Assembly: GCF_016827605.1 (NCBI RefSeq)
Contig: NZ_JAEPJQ010000006.1
Span: 1-64,000 of the forward strand
Origin: Hyunsoonleella ulvae
GTDB lineage: Bacteria; Bacteroidota; Bacteroidia; Flavobacteriales; Flavobacteriaceae
DNA length: 64,000 nucleotides
Reading direction: 5' to 3'
Shown: piece after piece, positions 1 through 9,240 of the stretch
Position numbering within the stretch: the first letter of the stretch is position 1
Layout of the letters: each line of letters starts with the position of its first letter
The notes under the pieces: model-generated
Told to the model about the DNA's origin: nothing
Database searches by the model: none
The model's input: only the letters and a program-made list of their open reading frames with translations
Translations under genes and position numbers: made by a program

Positions 1-1758
1 TCCTCGTTATCTGTTACCGTTACGTCAAAGCTACAGGTAGCGGTGTTCCCGGCAGCATCAGTAACTTCGAAGGTATTAGTTGTAGTTCCTACTGGGAATA
101 AAGAACCAGAAGGTAATCCAGCAATTTGAGTAGTTGTTACTGTTCCCGAAGCATTATTATCTGTACCCACCGGCGCGGTATATGTTACCACGGCACCATC
201 CGTACCTCCATCAACATTTACGTTAATAGGCGCGGGACAGGTAATGGTCGGGTCCTCGTTATCTGTTACCGTTACGTCAAAGCTACAGGTGGCTGTGTTA
301 CCGGCAGCATCAGTAACTTCGAAGGTATTAGTTGTAGTTCCTACTGGGAATAAAGAACCAGAAGGTAATCCAGCAATCTGTGTTGTTGTTACCGTACCAG
401 ATGCGTTATTGTCAGTGCCCACCGGCGCGGTATATGTTACCACGGCACCATCCGTACCTCCATCAACATTTACGTTAATAGGCGTGGGACAGGTAATGGT
501 CGGGTCCTCGTTATCTGTTACCGTTACGTCAAAGCTACAGGTAGCGGTGTTCCCGGCAGCATCAGTAACTTCGAAGGTATTAGTTGTAGTTCCTACTGGG
601 AATAAAGAACCAGAAGGTAATCCAGCAATCTGTGTTGTTGTTACCGTACCAGATGCGTTATTGTCAGTGCCCACCGGCGCGGTATATGTTACCACGGCAC
701 CATCCGTACCTCCATCAACATTTACGTTAATAGGCGCGGGACAGTTTATCGTTGGGTCCTCGTTATCTGTTACCGTTACGTCAAAGCTACAGGTGGCTGT
801 GTTACCGGCAGCATCAGTAACTTCGAAGGTATTAGTTGTAGTTCCTACTGGGAATAAAGAACCAGAAGGTAATCCAGCAATTTGAGTAGTTGTTACTGTT
901 CCCGAAGCATTATTATCTGTACCCACCGGCGCGGTATATGTTACCACGGCACCATCCGTACCTCCATCAACATTTACGTTAATAGGCGCGGGACAGTTTA
1001 TCGTTGGGTCCTCGTTATCTGTTACCGTTACGTCAAAGCTACAGGTGGCTGTGTTACCGGCAGCATCAGTAACTTCGAAGGTATTAGTTGTAGTTCCTAC
1101 TGGGAATAAAGAACCAGAAGGTAATCCAGCAATCTGTGTTGTTGTTACCGTACCAGATGCGTTATTGTCAGTGCCCACCGGCGCGGTATATGTTACCACG
1201 GCACCATCCGTACCTCCATCAACATTTACGTTAATAGGCGCGGGACAGGTAATGGTCGGGTCCTCGTTATCTGTTACCGTTACGTCAAAGCTACAGGTAG
1301 CGGTGTTACCGGCAGCATCAGTAACTTCGAAGGTATTAGTTGTAGTTCCTACTGGGAATAAAGAACCAGAAGGTAATCCAGCAATTTGAGTAGTTGTTAC
1401 TGTTCCCGAAGCATTATTATCTGTACCCACCGGCGCGGTATATGTTACCACGGCACCATCCGTACCTCCATCAACATTTACGTTAATAGGCGTGGGACAG
1501 GTAATGGTCGGGTCCTCGTTATCTGTTACCGTTACGTCAAAGCTACAGGTAGCGGTGTTACCGGCAGCATCAGTGACTTCGAAGGTATTAGTTGTAGTTC
1601 CTACTGGGAATAAAGAACCAGAAGGTAATCCAGCAATCTGTGTTGTTGAAGGATTTGGGCAATTATCTGTACCTGTAGGTGCAGTGTATGTTACTATGGC
1701 CCCATCTGTACCAGCGTCTACGTCTACGTTGATGGATGCAGGGCAACTGATCGTAGGG
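1..1758 (-). repeat. Seven tandem 252-bp repeats encoding 84-aa HYR modules
   Basis: Units begin with the same string (TCCTCGTTATCTGTTACC) at 1, 253, 505, 757, 1009, 1261 and 1513, exactly 252 bp apart. The last unit is 246 bp and diverges in its second half. Copies differ only in a few short blocks, which are shuffled between units. For example GTAGCGGTGTT alternates with GTGGCTGTGTT, CAATTTGAGTAG with CAATCTGTGTTG, and GGTAATGGTCGG with GTTTATCGTTGG. The array continues past the left edge. It is in frame with the adhesin and explains every plus-strand open frame in this region. Confidence 0.95.
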
Positions 1759-3986
1759 TCTTCGTCATCAGTTATTGTGACTGTTTGATTACAATTAGCT
1801 GTATTACCAGAATCGTCGGTTACAATCCAAGTAACTGTAGTATCTCCAGTTCCAAATTCAAAAGTAGCAGGATCAATGTCAGAGCCATTTACTTGAGCAA
1901 CAACTGATGCTACAGAACAATTATCAGATGTAGTTGGAGATCCTAAATTTACAATTGTGGAACAATTACCAATACCGTCTTCCGAAGTATTAGCTGTTAC
2001 ATTGGATGAACAAGATATGGTTGGATCTGTAGTATCATTTATCGTTATTGTTTGTAAGACATTAATCGAGTTTCCACAATCATCGGTAACACTGTAAGTA
2101 CGAGTTATAACTTCTGGGTTACTACCATTATCAGATGCATCAGAAACAAATGCTACGACAGGTGTTAAACCAGAATTGTCAGCTTCATCTGTAACTACAT
2201 TAACATCTGGAGAGGGTAGATCTGAGATACATTGAATATTTACAGGACTTGGATTGCTAGCTGTTGGAGGTTCATTGATGTAATCTATGTAATCTATGTC
2301 AATAACGGCTGGAATAGGAATCGGTTCTCCAATACAAGGACCATCTGTTTCATAACCTTGAATTAAGTCTGCTACAAAAGATATGTTTGATATGGCACCA
2401 GTACCACTCATAGTACCATTTAAAGTAACAGTAGGATCAAAACTATTGTCTGCAAGTATCGCACAATCTCGAGTGACTGTTAGGGAAAAAGATATATCAG
2501 CTAAAACAAAATCTGGATCCGAAGGAATAGGTAAAGTTCCTAAATTCCAAACAATAGAGCCATTCGGTCCTATACTGCTATCATAAGTGGGCACATTGGG
2601 AGTTGAAAATGGTGGGTAAGTATTAAATACAATACTAAAGTTACTAGGATCGATAGAAGGAGGGACAGGAATTGTTAGAATAGTATTATCTATTGCTTCT
2701 GTTCCTGTATTTCTTATTTCAATATCGAAAATAGCATCTTCGCCGGGTTCTAAGGAGTCATTTGTAGGCCCTGGAGGGTTACCATTTATTGATGTATTTG
2801 TTAGTAAACCTTCAGGTTCAGGAACATAAGCATCAACAGCAAATGTTACATTGAAAATGATATATGTATCTAATGTAGTACCATATCTTAATGTTGTAGA
2901 TGTCTGGTTATTGTCTATAAATTTATTGTCATCAGTTGGATTTGCATTATTATTACCGTTATCAATGTCAAACATTACAATGTCTAATCCAGTATTATTC
3001 AAAATACTTGGATTTCTTGTCCCAGCAGTAACAATAGATGAATTAAAAAAGTTGCCTGTAGTATTGCCTGAATGAGATAATCTTTCAAAAGTATTTGTAT
3101 CTTGTCTTAGCATTTCAAAGTAATCCCCTGTCCAAGGAACATCTCCCTCACCGGCCATCAGTCCAATTTTTAAGTTGACATCTCCATTTTGAGTTGCATT
3201 AAATCCACTTATTGGGATTTCATGGCTAGCAATTCCACTAACAACATAAGCATGTCCATCAAAAACAGTTATATCTCTATACTTCATTTTTGAATTTTCA
3301 TAAACAACTACCATTCCCCAGCCTCCATAGTACCCAGTACCATCTGTAGCACCTTCACGGGTAGCAACATCTGCAACAAAGTACTCACCTAAACCAAATT
3401 GTTGTACGTAAGACGTAATTTCAGCGTAAGCAGAATACATATTTCTGTCATCTCCATTAGTTGGGAATGCTATCTCACCATTTGCATTAAATTCAGTATA
3501 ACCAGATGCTCCTGGCCCCCTCAATTTAACTTTTTGTTTGTCAAATGTAGTTGTCAATCCGCCTTTAGTAACTGTAAATGTTTGAGAATCTGTTTCCCCA
3601 TCTCCAAATGCCCTACCAGACCAATACAAACCTGCATATACAATATTGGAACATTCAGGTATTGCCCCATTTTCAGTAGAAAAGGTTAATGTTGCAGATG
3701 ACGAATTCATGGTTGTAGGGTCACTATCAACGTCAACATACTGCATGTCATTGTTGTTACCAGTACCATCTCCATAAACAGCCAACGTGAGATTGGTATT
3801 CCCTATCATGGAAAAATCACCCTTTACGGTATAGGATGTTTGTGTAGGCGTAGCACTAGAAGTTCTAGGTGTAAAAGGAACCCTAACTTGAGCGTAAATT
3901 GAACAGAAAGATAGCAACAGCACAAATATCATCAAGTGCTTTGATCGAATTTTCATTTCCGTTTTAGTATTGTAAAGTTTTTTCAT
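1..3986 (-). CDS. Giant secreted HYR-repeat adhesin, N-terminal part (3' end outside window)
   Basis: The minus frame is open from ATG at 3986 to the left edge, about 1,328 codons without a stop. A second in-frame ATG at 3956 sits nearer the signal peptide, whose hydrophobic core (MIFVLLLSFCSIYAQ) is clear. About 350 residues follow with motifs seen in large Bacteroidota surface proteins (GLYWSGRAFGDGETDSQTF). Next comes a DUF11-like segment (SLEPGEDAIFDIEIRNTGTE), then HYR modules with paired Cys. From 1758 leftward the modules become near-identical 84-residue copies. HYR arrays are immunoglobulin-like spacers in surface adhesins, usually exported by the type IX system and involved in attachment or gliding. 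The C-terminal sorting domain would lie beyond the edge. The gene begins 25 bp after the small secreted protein at 4012-4545, so the two may be cotranscribed. The precise ligand cannot be inferred. Confidence 0.88.
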   Translation of the reverse strand, partial: MKKLYNTKTEMKIRSKHLMIFVLLLSFCSIYAQVRVPFTPRTSSATPTQTSYTVKGDFSMIGNTNLTLAVYGDGTGNNNDMQYVDVDSDPTTMNSSSATLTFSTENGAIPECSNIVYAGLYWSGRAFGDGETDSQTFTVTKGGLTTTFDKQKVKLRGPGASGYTEFNANGEIAFPTNGDDRNMYSAYAEITSYVQQFGLGEYFVADVATREGATDGTGYYGGWGMVVVYENSKMKYRDITVFDGHAYVVSGIASHEIPISGFNATQNGDVNLKIGLMAGEGDVPWTGDYFEMLRQDTNTFERLSHSGNTTGNFFNSSIVTAGTRNPSILNNTGLDIVMFDIDNGNNNANPTDDNKFIDNNQTSTTLRYGTTLDTYIIFNVTFAVDAYVPEPEGLLTNTSINGNPPGPTNDSLEPGEDAIFDIEIRNTGTEAIDNTILTIPVPPSIDPSNFSIVFNTYPPFSTPNVPTYDSSIGPNGSIVWNLGTLPIPSDPDFVLADISFSLTVTRDCAILADNSFDPTVTLNGTMSGTGAISNISFVADLIQGYETDGPCIGEPIPIPAVIDIDYIDYINEPPTASNPSPVNIQCISDLPSPDVNVVTDEADNSGLTPVVAFVSDASDNGSNPEVITRTYSVTDDCGNSINVLQTITINDTTDPTISCSSNVTANTSEDGIGNCSTIVNLGSPTTSDNCSVASVVAQVNGSDIDPATFEFGTGDTTVTWIVTDDSGNTANCNQTVTITDDEDPTISCPASINVDVDAGTDGAIVTYTAPTGTDNCPNPSTTQIAGLPSGSLFPVGTTTNTFEVTDAAGNTATCSFDVTVTDNEDPTITCPTPINVNVDGGTDGAVVTYTAPVGTDNNASGTVTTTQIAGLPSGSLFPVGTTTNTFEVTDAAGNTATCSFDVTVTDNEDPTITCPAPINVNVDGGTDGAVVTYTAPVGTDNNASGTVTTTQIAGLPSGSLFPVGTTTNTFEVTDAAGNTATCSFDVTVTDNEDPTINCPAPINVNVDGGTDGAVVTYTAPVGTDNNASGTVTTTQIAGLPSGSLFPVGTTTNTFEVTDAAGNTATCSFDVTVTDNEDPTINCPAPINVNVDGGTDGAVVTYTAPVGTDNNASGTVTTTQIAGLPSGSLFPVGTTTNTFEVTDAAGNTATCSFDVTVTDNEDPTITCPTPINVNVDGGTDGAVVTYTAPVGTDNNASGTVTTTQIAGLPSGSLFPVGTTTNTFEVTDAAGNTATCSFDVTVTDNEDPTITCPAPINVNVDGGTDGAVVTYTAPVGTDNNASGTVTTTQIAGLPSGSLFPVGTTTNTFEVTDAAGNTATCSFDVTVTDNE

Positions 3987-4011
3987 TGTTTACAGAATTA
4001 GAATTCCTTGA

Positions 4012-4545
4012 TTATGAGGGGATTTCAATTTTATAAAAAATCCTATAACGAGCACTGGAATTATTTTTTATGAAGTTTTTAATATCATTTGAATTACACT
4101 TAAAAAGACACTTTATATAGATGTACTTTAAGTGATTAAAACCTTTTAAACTATCTAGATCTAAAACAGTATTCAATTCGCTAAAATTGTTGAGCGTTAT
4201 GTATATAAGTTCAACTTTATTAGCTTTACTGTTAAGATTATTTAATTTAGAAAATGAGTCTGATCCATTGAGTTTTATTTTAACGGGATCGTGTTTTTCA
4301 TCATTGATTTTACTTATCTTGTTTTTTTCTAAGTAGATAGTAGGATGTAGCTTGAAAGCTAGCTCATAGAAATCATCTCTATTGTTTTTTTCTACTGATT
4401 TAGATTTGGACTTAGAAGTAGACTTATTGGTTGTTTTACCTATTTCAAAAATCCCTCTGTCCTGAGCAAACGAGCTCGAAAATAAGAACAGGAAAATTAA
4501 GAGTAAATAAAAATGGTTATTAGAAAAAAAGCTAGTGTTTCTCAT
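4012..4545 (-). CDS. Small secreted protein of unknown function
   Basis: 177 residues. The N-terminus carries a signal peptide with a strongly hydrophobic core and an Ala-Gln cleavage context (FLFLFSSSFAQ). A Ser/Lys-rich linker (TTNKSTSKSKSKS) and a mixed alpha/beta region follow. The pattern near residues 90-150 (short hydrophobic strands alternating with Asn/Leu turns such as LNNFSELNTVLDLDSLKGF) resembles degenerate leucine-rich repeats, but there are too few to be sure. It lies directly upstream of the adhesin on the same strand, 25 bp away. I do not recognise a family. Export to the periplasm or surface is the only supported statement. Confidence 0.7.
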   Translation of the reverse strand: MRNTSFFSNNHFYLLLIFLFLFSSSFAQDRGIFEIGKTTNKSTSKSKSKSVEKNNRDDFYELAFKLHPTIYLEKNKISKINDEKHDPVKIKLNGSDSFSKLNNLNSKANKVELIYITLNNFSELNTVLDLDSLKGFNHLKYIYIKCLFKCNSNDIKNFIKNNSSARYRIFYKIEIPS

Positions 4546-5018
4546 GATGACGATATAGTTATCTTAATATATAATTCATTTTAATTTGTAATTATCAAAC
4601 AAACTAAATAGACCAAACCAATCAATTTTGGCTTGAATGCAAAACAAAAATCGTAAAGTTTTTGAGGGAAAAACAGTTAGAAGTAAATGAAGCTGACACA
4701 GCCATTTTACTATTTGAAATTTGATTTGGGGTCATTTTCTCTTAGTTTGTAGGTCTTGCAAATAGACACATATCTTCAATGTTTTTCAAAAAAAAATGCC
4801 AAAACACTATTTTATTCGACGAAAAGATTCAGTTTTTTTAATAATCGGTATTATATACCATTCATCGGATAAAAGTGTTTTAAATTATTCAAAACCTGAC
4901 ATTTAACGATTCATGTTAATTTTTATTGGTTTAACTTCGGTTTAATTAAGCAAATAAATTGAATTTTATCGACAAAAACAACATTTTATCGATAAAAAAC
5001 GCTTTTAATCGAGAGGTT
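4546..5018. other. Intergenic region between divergent adhesin and polyphosphate transcription units
   Basis: 473 bp without a convincing gene. It must hold the promoters for both directions. The only structure I can support is the direct-repeat series at 4963-5012 next to sixA. A weak match to the Bacteroidota -7 element (TAACTTCG at 4932-4939) could serve sixA. An open-frame extension of sixA upstream to a TTG at 4959 is translated repeat sequence and is not part of the protein. Confidence 0.5.
4963..5012 (+). repeat. Three ~20-bp-spaced direct repeats in the sixA leader
   Basis: ATTTTATCGA occurs at 4963 and again at 4983. A variant (TTTTAATCGA) lies at 5003-5012, ending 6 bp before the sixA ATG at 5019. 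The spacing of about 20 bp is two helical turns, which suits a protein binding one face of the DNA, though they could also act in the mRNA leader. No regulator is identified. Confidence 0.5.
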
Positions 5019-5504
5019 ATGAAAAAACTTATTTTGGTAAGACATGCTAAATCGTCCTGGGAATTTGATGTTATTGACCATGAAAGACCACTTAAAAAAA
5101 GAGGTATTGATGATGCTCATCTCATAGCATCAGAGCTAAAATTACAAAACATCAAACCAGACGGGGTGTTAGTAAGTGATGCGGAAAGAACCAAACTAAC
5201 CGCTAAAATTATTTTGCCAGCACTTAATGTACCTGAAAACAAGATTTCATTTGAACATAAGTTATATGATTTTGCAGGAAGGGATTTGATAGATGTTATA
5301 AAGAGTTGTGATAATGCTGTTGATACTTTAATGGTGTTTGGACATAATCATGCTATTACCGCATGTGTTAATACTTATGGCGACAGGTATATTGATAATG
5401 TCCCTACTTGTGGTGTGGTAATTTTAGAATTCAATGTAAATGAATGGTCTAACATAAGTTCAGGAAAAAATGTATACACTCTTTTTCCAAGAGATTTAAA
5501 ATAA
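5019..5504 (+). CDS. sixA: SixA-type phosphohistidine phosphatase
   Basis: 161 residues of the histidine phosphatase superfamily. The N-terminal RHA signature (LVRHAKSSW, R8 and H9) carries the phospho-accepting histidine. The second conserved histidine is in VFGHNHA. The length matches small SixA-like proteins rather than phosphoglycerate mutases. I chose ATG 5019 because homologues begin MKKLILVRHAKSSW; the longer frame from 4959 is repeat-derived. In E. coli SixA removes phosphate from phosphohistidine proteins. Its place just before ppk1 and ppx, which also use or hydrolyse phosphorylated intermediates, suggests a shared phosphate-metabolism role, but this is inference. Confidence 0.88.
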   Translation: MKKLILVRHAKSSWEFDVIDHERPLKKRGIDDAHLIASELKLQNIKPDGVLVSDAERTKLTAKIILPALNVPENKISFEHKLYDFAGRDLIDVIKSCDNAVDTLMVFGHNHAITACVNTYGDRYIDNVPTCGVVILEFNVNEWSNISSGKNVYTLFPRDLK

Positions 5505-5636
5505 TTATGGTATGTAATTGTTATTTTAAGCGTTTATGTTTAACGTTTTCTGGGAGGTATAAGTTTAACTAAATTTTTATATACAGTAAGGGCTTATTTA
5601 CCCTAAATGGAATATATTTGTTAGTGATATAACTTG

Positions 5637-7706
5637 ATGAAAATGACAAAACCCGACCCTACTGAAAATAGGTATATAAATAGAGAAATTAGCTGGTTGC
5701 AGTTTAATGCACGTGTACTACAGGAAGCAACAGATGAAAGTGTTCCGTTAATTGAGAGGTTAAGGTTTCTTGGTATTTTTTCAAATAATCTAGATGAATT
5801 TTTTAAGGTAAGATATGCCACAGTAAAGCGTATTGTTGAAGCAGGCAAAGGAGGTAAAAACGAACTTGGAGGTATTAAAGCTAAAGAACTACTTGAAATT
5901 ATTACTAAGATTGTAATTGATCAACAAGCTGAGAGTATTAGGGTGCTAGATGAAATAGATAAAGCACTGAAGGACGAGAATATTTTTGTGATAAATGAGT
6001 CTGAAATAGACGATAAGCAAAAAGAATTTATAAAGGACTACTACTTTCAAAATATAAGTACAGCTTTAGTTACCATTATATTGAATGATTTGGTTGTGCT
6101 TCCTAATTTGAAGGATAGTGCAGCATACTTAGCCGTAAAAATGCAAATGAATGATGGGTCGAAGCAATTTGCGCTTGTTGAAATTCCAAAAACAGTAGAC
6201 CGTTTTGTTGTGCTTCCAAGAAGAGGGGATAAAAACTTCATCATAATGGTTGATGATTTGTTACGCTATTGTTTAGGAGATATTTTTAACATTTTTGATT
6301 ATAAGTCTATTTCGGCACATATGATAAAAATCACCAGAGATGGAGAGTTGGATTTTGATAGTGATTTAAGTAAGAGCTTTATTGAAAAAATATCAGATAG
6401 TGTTAAGCACAGAGAAGTTGGTGAGCCTGTAAGATTTGTTTATGATAAAACGATAGATGTAGATACTCTCGAGTATCTTATGGAGAAAATGGGTATTGAT
6501 AATACTGATAGTATAATACCAGGAGGGAGGTATCACAACAAGCGGGATTACATGGGCTTTCCAAGTCTAGGGATAAAGCATTTGCTTTATGATAAAATTT
6601 CTGCGTTACCAGTTAAAGGATTAAGTTTAGAAACCAGCATATTTGAAGCTATAGCTGCAAAAGATTACATGCTTCATACACCTTACCATACGTTTTCCTA
6701 TGTTGTAAAGTTCTTAAGGGAGGCAGCTTTAGACCCTAAGGTAAAAACTATAAAAATTACCATTTACAGGTTAGCTCAAATATCACATGTTGCCAGTTCT
6801 TTGATAAATGCAGCCATTAATGGTAAAACAGTGACTGTATCTATCGAACTTCGAGCTAGGTTTGACGAAGAGGCCAATATCTATTATGCACAACAGATGA
6901 AAAAAGAAGGCGTAAACCTAATTTTCGGGGTGCCAGGACTTAAGGTTCATAGTAAGATGTGTGTCATCGAACGGGAAGAGGGGAAAAAGTTAAAGCGTTA
7001 TGGTTTTATTAGTACTGGTAATTTCAATGAGTCTACAGCAAAAATATACACAGACTATACATTGTTTACTTCAAATCAACCCATATTAAAAGAGGTAAAT
7101 AAAATATTTAATTTCTTCGAAGCTAATTATAGAGTCTATCAATACAAGCACTTAATAGTATCTCCCCATTATACAAAGAAAGCGTTCTTTAAACTTATAG
7201 ATGAACAAATAAAACTTAGTAAAAGTGGAGATCAAGGTTATATAAGGCTAAAAATGAATAGTCTTTCGAGTTACGATATGGTAGATAAGCTTTATGAGGC
7301 TAGTAATGCAGGTGTGCAAATCGATATGATTGTGAGAGGACTCTGCTGCTTAATTCCCGGTATTAAGGGTATGAGCGAAAACATTAAAGTTATAAGCGTG
7401 GTAGACAAATTTTTAGAGCACCCCCGCGTTTACATGTTTGGCAAGGATGAAAATGTAAAAATATATATATCCTCAGCAGATTGGATGACAAGAAATATAG
7501 AGAATAGAGTAGAGGTAAGTTGCCCAATATACAATGAAGGTATAAAGCAAGAGATAATAGATAACTTTAATATATGTTGGAGTGATAATGTAAAAGCCAG
7601 GTTAATAAATACAGAAAATGAAAATGAATACCGCGTGGATGATAATTTTAAGGTAAGATCGCAAATAGCCCTGTATGATTATTATTTAGAAAAGTTAAAA
7701 AATTAG
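5637..7706 (+). CDS. ppk1: Polyphosphate kinase 1
   Basis: 689 residues, normal for PPK1. It makes inorganic polyphosphate reversibly from ATP at the membrane. The N-terminal domain starts with the hallmark YINREISWLQFNARVLQEA. The PLD-like catalytic domains contain the autophosphorylated histidine in GLKVHSKM (H438), followed by STGNFNESTA and, near the C-terminus, DWMTRNIENRVEV. An ATG at 5637 is preferred over the overlapping TTG at 5634; ATG at 5643 is also possible. It is followed by ppx with only one base between stop and start, so the two are surely cotranscribed. Confidence 0.95.
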   Translation: MKMTKPDPTENRYINREISWLQFNARVLQEATDESVPLIERLRFLGIFSNNLDEFFKVRYATVKRIVEAGKGGKNELGGIKAKELLEIITKIVIDQQAESIRVLDEIDKALKDENIFVINESEIDDKQKEFIKDYYFQNISTALVTIILNDLVVLPNLKDSAAYLAVKMQMNDGSKQFALVEIPKTVDRFVVLPRRGDKNFIIMVDDLLRYCLGDIFNIFDYKSISAHMIKITRDGELDFDSDLSKSFIEKISDSVKHREVGEPVRFVYDKTIDVDTLEYLMEKMGIDNTDSIIPGGRYHNKRDYMGFPSLGIKHLLYDKISALPVKGLSLETSIFEAIAAKDYMLHTPYHTFSYVVKFLREAALDPKVKTIKITIYRLAQISHVASSLINAAINGKTVTVSIELRARFDEEANIYYAQQMKKEGVNLIFGVPGLKVHSKMCVIEREEGKKLKRYGFISTGNFNESTAKIYTDYTLFTSNQPILKEVNKIFNFFEANYRVYQYKHLIVSPHYTKKAFFKLIDEQIKLSKSGDQGYIRLKMNSLSSYDMVDKLYEASNAGVQIDMIVRGLCCLIPGIKGMSENIKVISVVDKFLEHPRVYMFGKDENVKIYISSADWMTRNIENRVEVSCPIYNEGIKQEIIDNFNICWSDNVKARLINTENENEYRVDDNFKVRSQIALYDYYLEKLKN

Positions 7707-7707
7707 T

Positions 7708-8613
7708 ATGCTTTCAATAAAAAAATATGCCGCTATAGATATTGGCTCCAATGCAGTGAGGCTGTTAATATCTAACGTTATAGAAGAAAAAGATAAGCCA
7801 GTTGTGTTTAAAAAGAACTCTTTAGTGAGGGTTCCCATTCGTTTAGGGGCAGATGTTTTTATAAAAGGGTGTATTTCAAAAGAGAATACCCAAAGAATGT
7901 TAGATACTATGTTGGCTTTTAAGTTACTCATGAAATCGCACAAGGTTGTAAAGTATAAGGCGTGTGCTACTTCCGCTATGCGAGAATCTAAAAATGGCAA
8001 CGAAGTTGTTGATGCTGTTTTAGAACATGCAGGAATACGTATTGATGTTATTGATGGAGAAGAAGAGGCTGCCATCATAGCAGCCACAGATTTAAATAAG
8101 TTTATAGATCCTGAAAAAGTATACTTGTATGTAGATGTAGGAGGTGGTAGTACGGAATTTTCAGTAATTAGTAAAGGAGAACGTATTGTATCTCGTTCTT
8201 TTAAAATTGGTACCGTTCGTTTATTGAATGATATGGTTAAGAAAGAATCATGGTCGGATCTTAATCAATGGATAAAGGAGCATACAAGCCATTACGAAAA
8301 AATTAGTGTTATTGGCTCTGGAGGAAACATCAATAAGATATTTAAAGTCTCAGGAAAAGCATTGGGTAAACCGCTTACTTACTTTTACCTTACTACATAT
8401 TATAACACGCTTCAAAGTTATTCTTATGAAGAAAGAATTACCGAACTTTCATTAAATCAAGATAGGGCAGATGTTATTATTCCGGCAATGCGCATATACT
8501 TATTTGCCATGAAATGGAGTGGAGCTAAACATATTTATGTACCTAAAATTGGACTTGCAGATGGTATCATAAAAAGTATTTACCATAATACGGTATCTAG
8601 TAATACACAGTAA
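7708..8613 (+). CDS. ppx: Ppx/GppA family exopolyphosphatase
   Basis: 301 residues of the actin-like ASKHA fold. Phosphate-binding loops are visible: AAIDIGSNAVRLLI at residues 8-21, DGEEEAAI, and YVDVGGGSTEF. It lacks the C-terminal HD-like extension of E. coli Ppx and is the short form common in Bacteroidota. The expected reaction is processive hydrolysis of polyphosphate, or pppGpp hydrolysis if it acts like GppA. The ATG is one base past the ppk1 stop, so synthesis and breakdown of polyphosphate are encoded as a unit. Confidence 0.9.
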   Translation: MLSIKKYAAIDIGSNAVRLLISNVIEEKDKPVVFKKNSLVRVPIRLGADVFIKGCISKENTQRMLDTMLAFKLLMKSHKVVKYKACATSAMRESKNGNEVVDAVLEHAGIRIDVIDGEEEAAIIAATDLNKFIDPEKVYLYVDVGGGSTEFSVISKGERIVSRSFKIGTVRLLNDMVKKESWSDLNQWIKEHTSHYEKISVIGSGGNINKIFKVSGKALGKPLTYFYLTTYYNTLQSYSYEERITELSLNQDRADVIIPAMRIYLFAMKWSGAKHIYVPKIGLADGIIKSIYHNTVSSNTQ

Positions 8614-8712
8614 AATTCTGCAATTCAACTACAATTTCTACTGAGTTTTAAATTTATAATATATATTCGTGGGCGTATATTAATACAAAATATAAACCCA
8701 AAACTATTAAAA

Positions 8713-9240
8713 ATGAAAAGATTAGCATTCATAGCTTTTATACTTAGCCTATCATTTCAAGCATTTTCGCAATCAGGAACTTATGGTATTCGTGCTGGTT
8801 ACACCATCTCTAATTTAGATTTTAAAGATGCTCCAAGTATGGATAACCAACATAGAAACAGTTTTTATATAGGTGCTTATGGCGATTTTAGATTATCTAA
8901 TGCAATTTCTTTAGTACCAGAACTTCAATTTTCTCCTGAAGGTGCAAAAGCAGAAGTATTGCATTTAGATTTAATTCAGGTACCTGTATTTTTTAAATTT
9001 AGGCTGAATGAAAAATGGCGTTTAGGTGCTGGCCCACAAGTGGCTTTAAAATCCCATAAGACAGATGACGGCATAAAAAATTTCCATTACTCAGCAATTG
9101 GAGGTTTGGAATATAGATTGAATCAGATGGTTTTTGTGGATTTAAGATATAGCTACGGACTATCAAACATATTTGATGATAACTTAGGTGTAGAAGCTAT
9201 AAACACTAATATACAACTAGGTATTGGTTATCAATTCTAA
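8713..9240 (+). CDS. Small outer-membrane beta-barrel protein
   Basis: 175 residues with a clear signal peptide (LAFIAFILSLSFQAFSQ). Alternating amphipathic strands follow (GTYGIRAGYTISNLDF, FYIGAYGDFRLS, FVDLRYSYGLSNIF), and the last residue is Phe after an aromatic-alternating strand (IQLGIGYQF), as expected for BAM-assembled barrels. It fits the PorT-like/outer membrane protein beta-barrel family of Bacteroidota at the usual size of about 8 strands. Substrate or partner is unknown. Its stop overlaps the end of miaE by 4 bp tail to tail, so no terminator separates them. Confidence 0.8.
   Translation: MKRLAFIAFILSLSFQAFSQSGTYGIRAGYTISNLDFKDAPSMDNQHRNSFYIGAYGDFRLSNAISLVPELQFSPEGAKAEVLHLDLIQVPVFFKFRLNEKWRLGAGPQVALKSHKTDDGIKNFHYSAIGGLEYRLNQMVFVDLRYSYGLSNIFDDNLGVEAINTNIQLGIGYQF

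Noticed and set aside
1-1758. Tandem repeats considered as CRISPR
   Set aside because: Units are 252 bp, coding, and have no unique spacers.
126-1788. Several plus-strand open frames, including one of 213 codons
   Set aside because: They repeat with the 252-bp unit and lie opposite the HYR adhesin, which is open throughout on the minus strand with signal peptide and family motifs.
4959-5018. Longer sixA start at TTG 4959
   Set aside because: The extra 20 residues are translated direct repeats, and homologues begin at the ATG 5019 equivalent.
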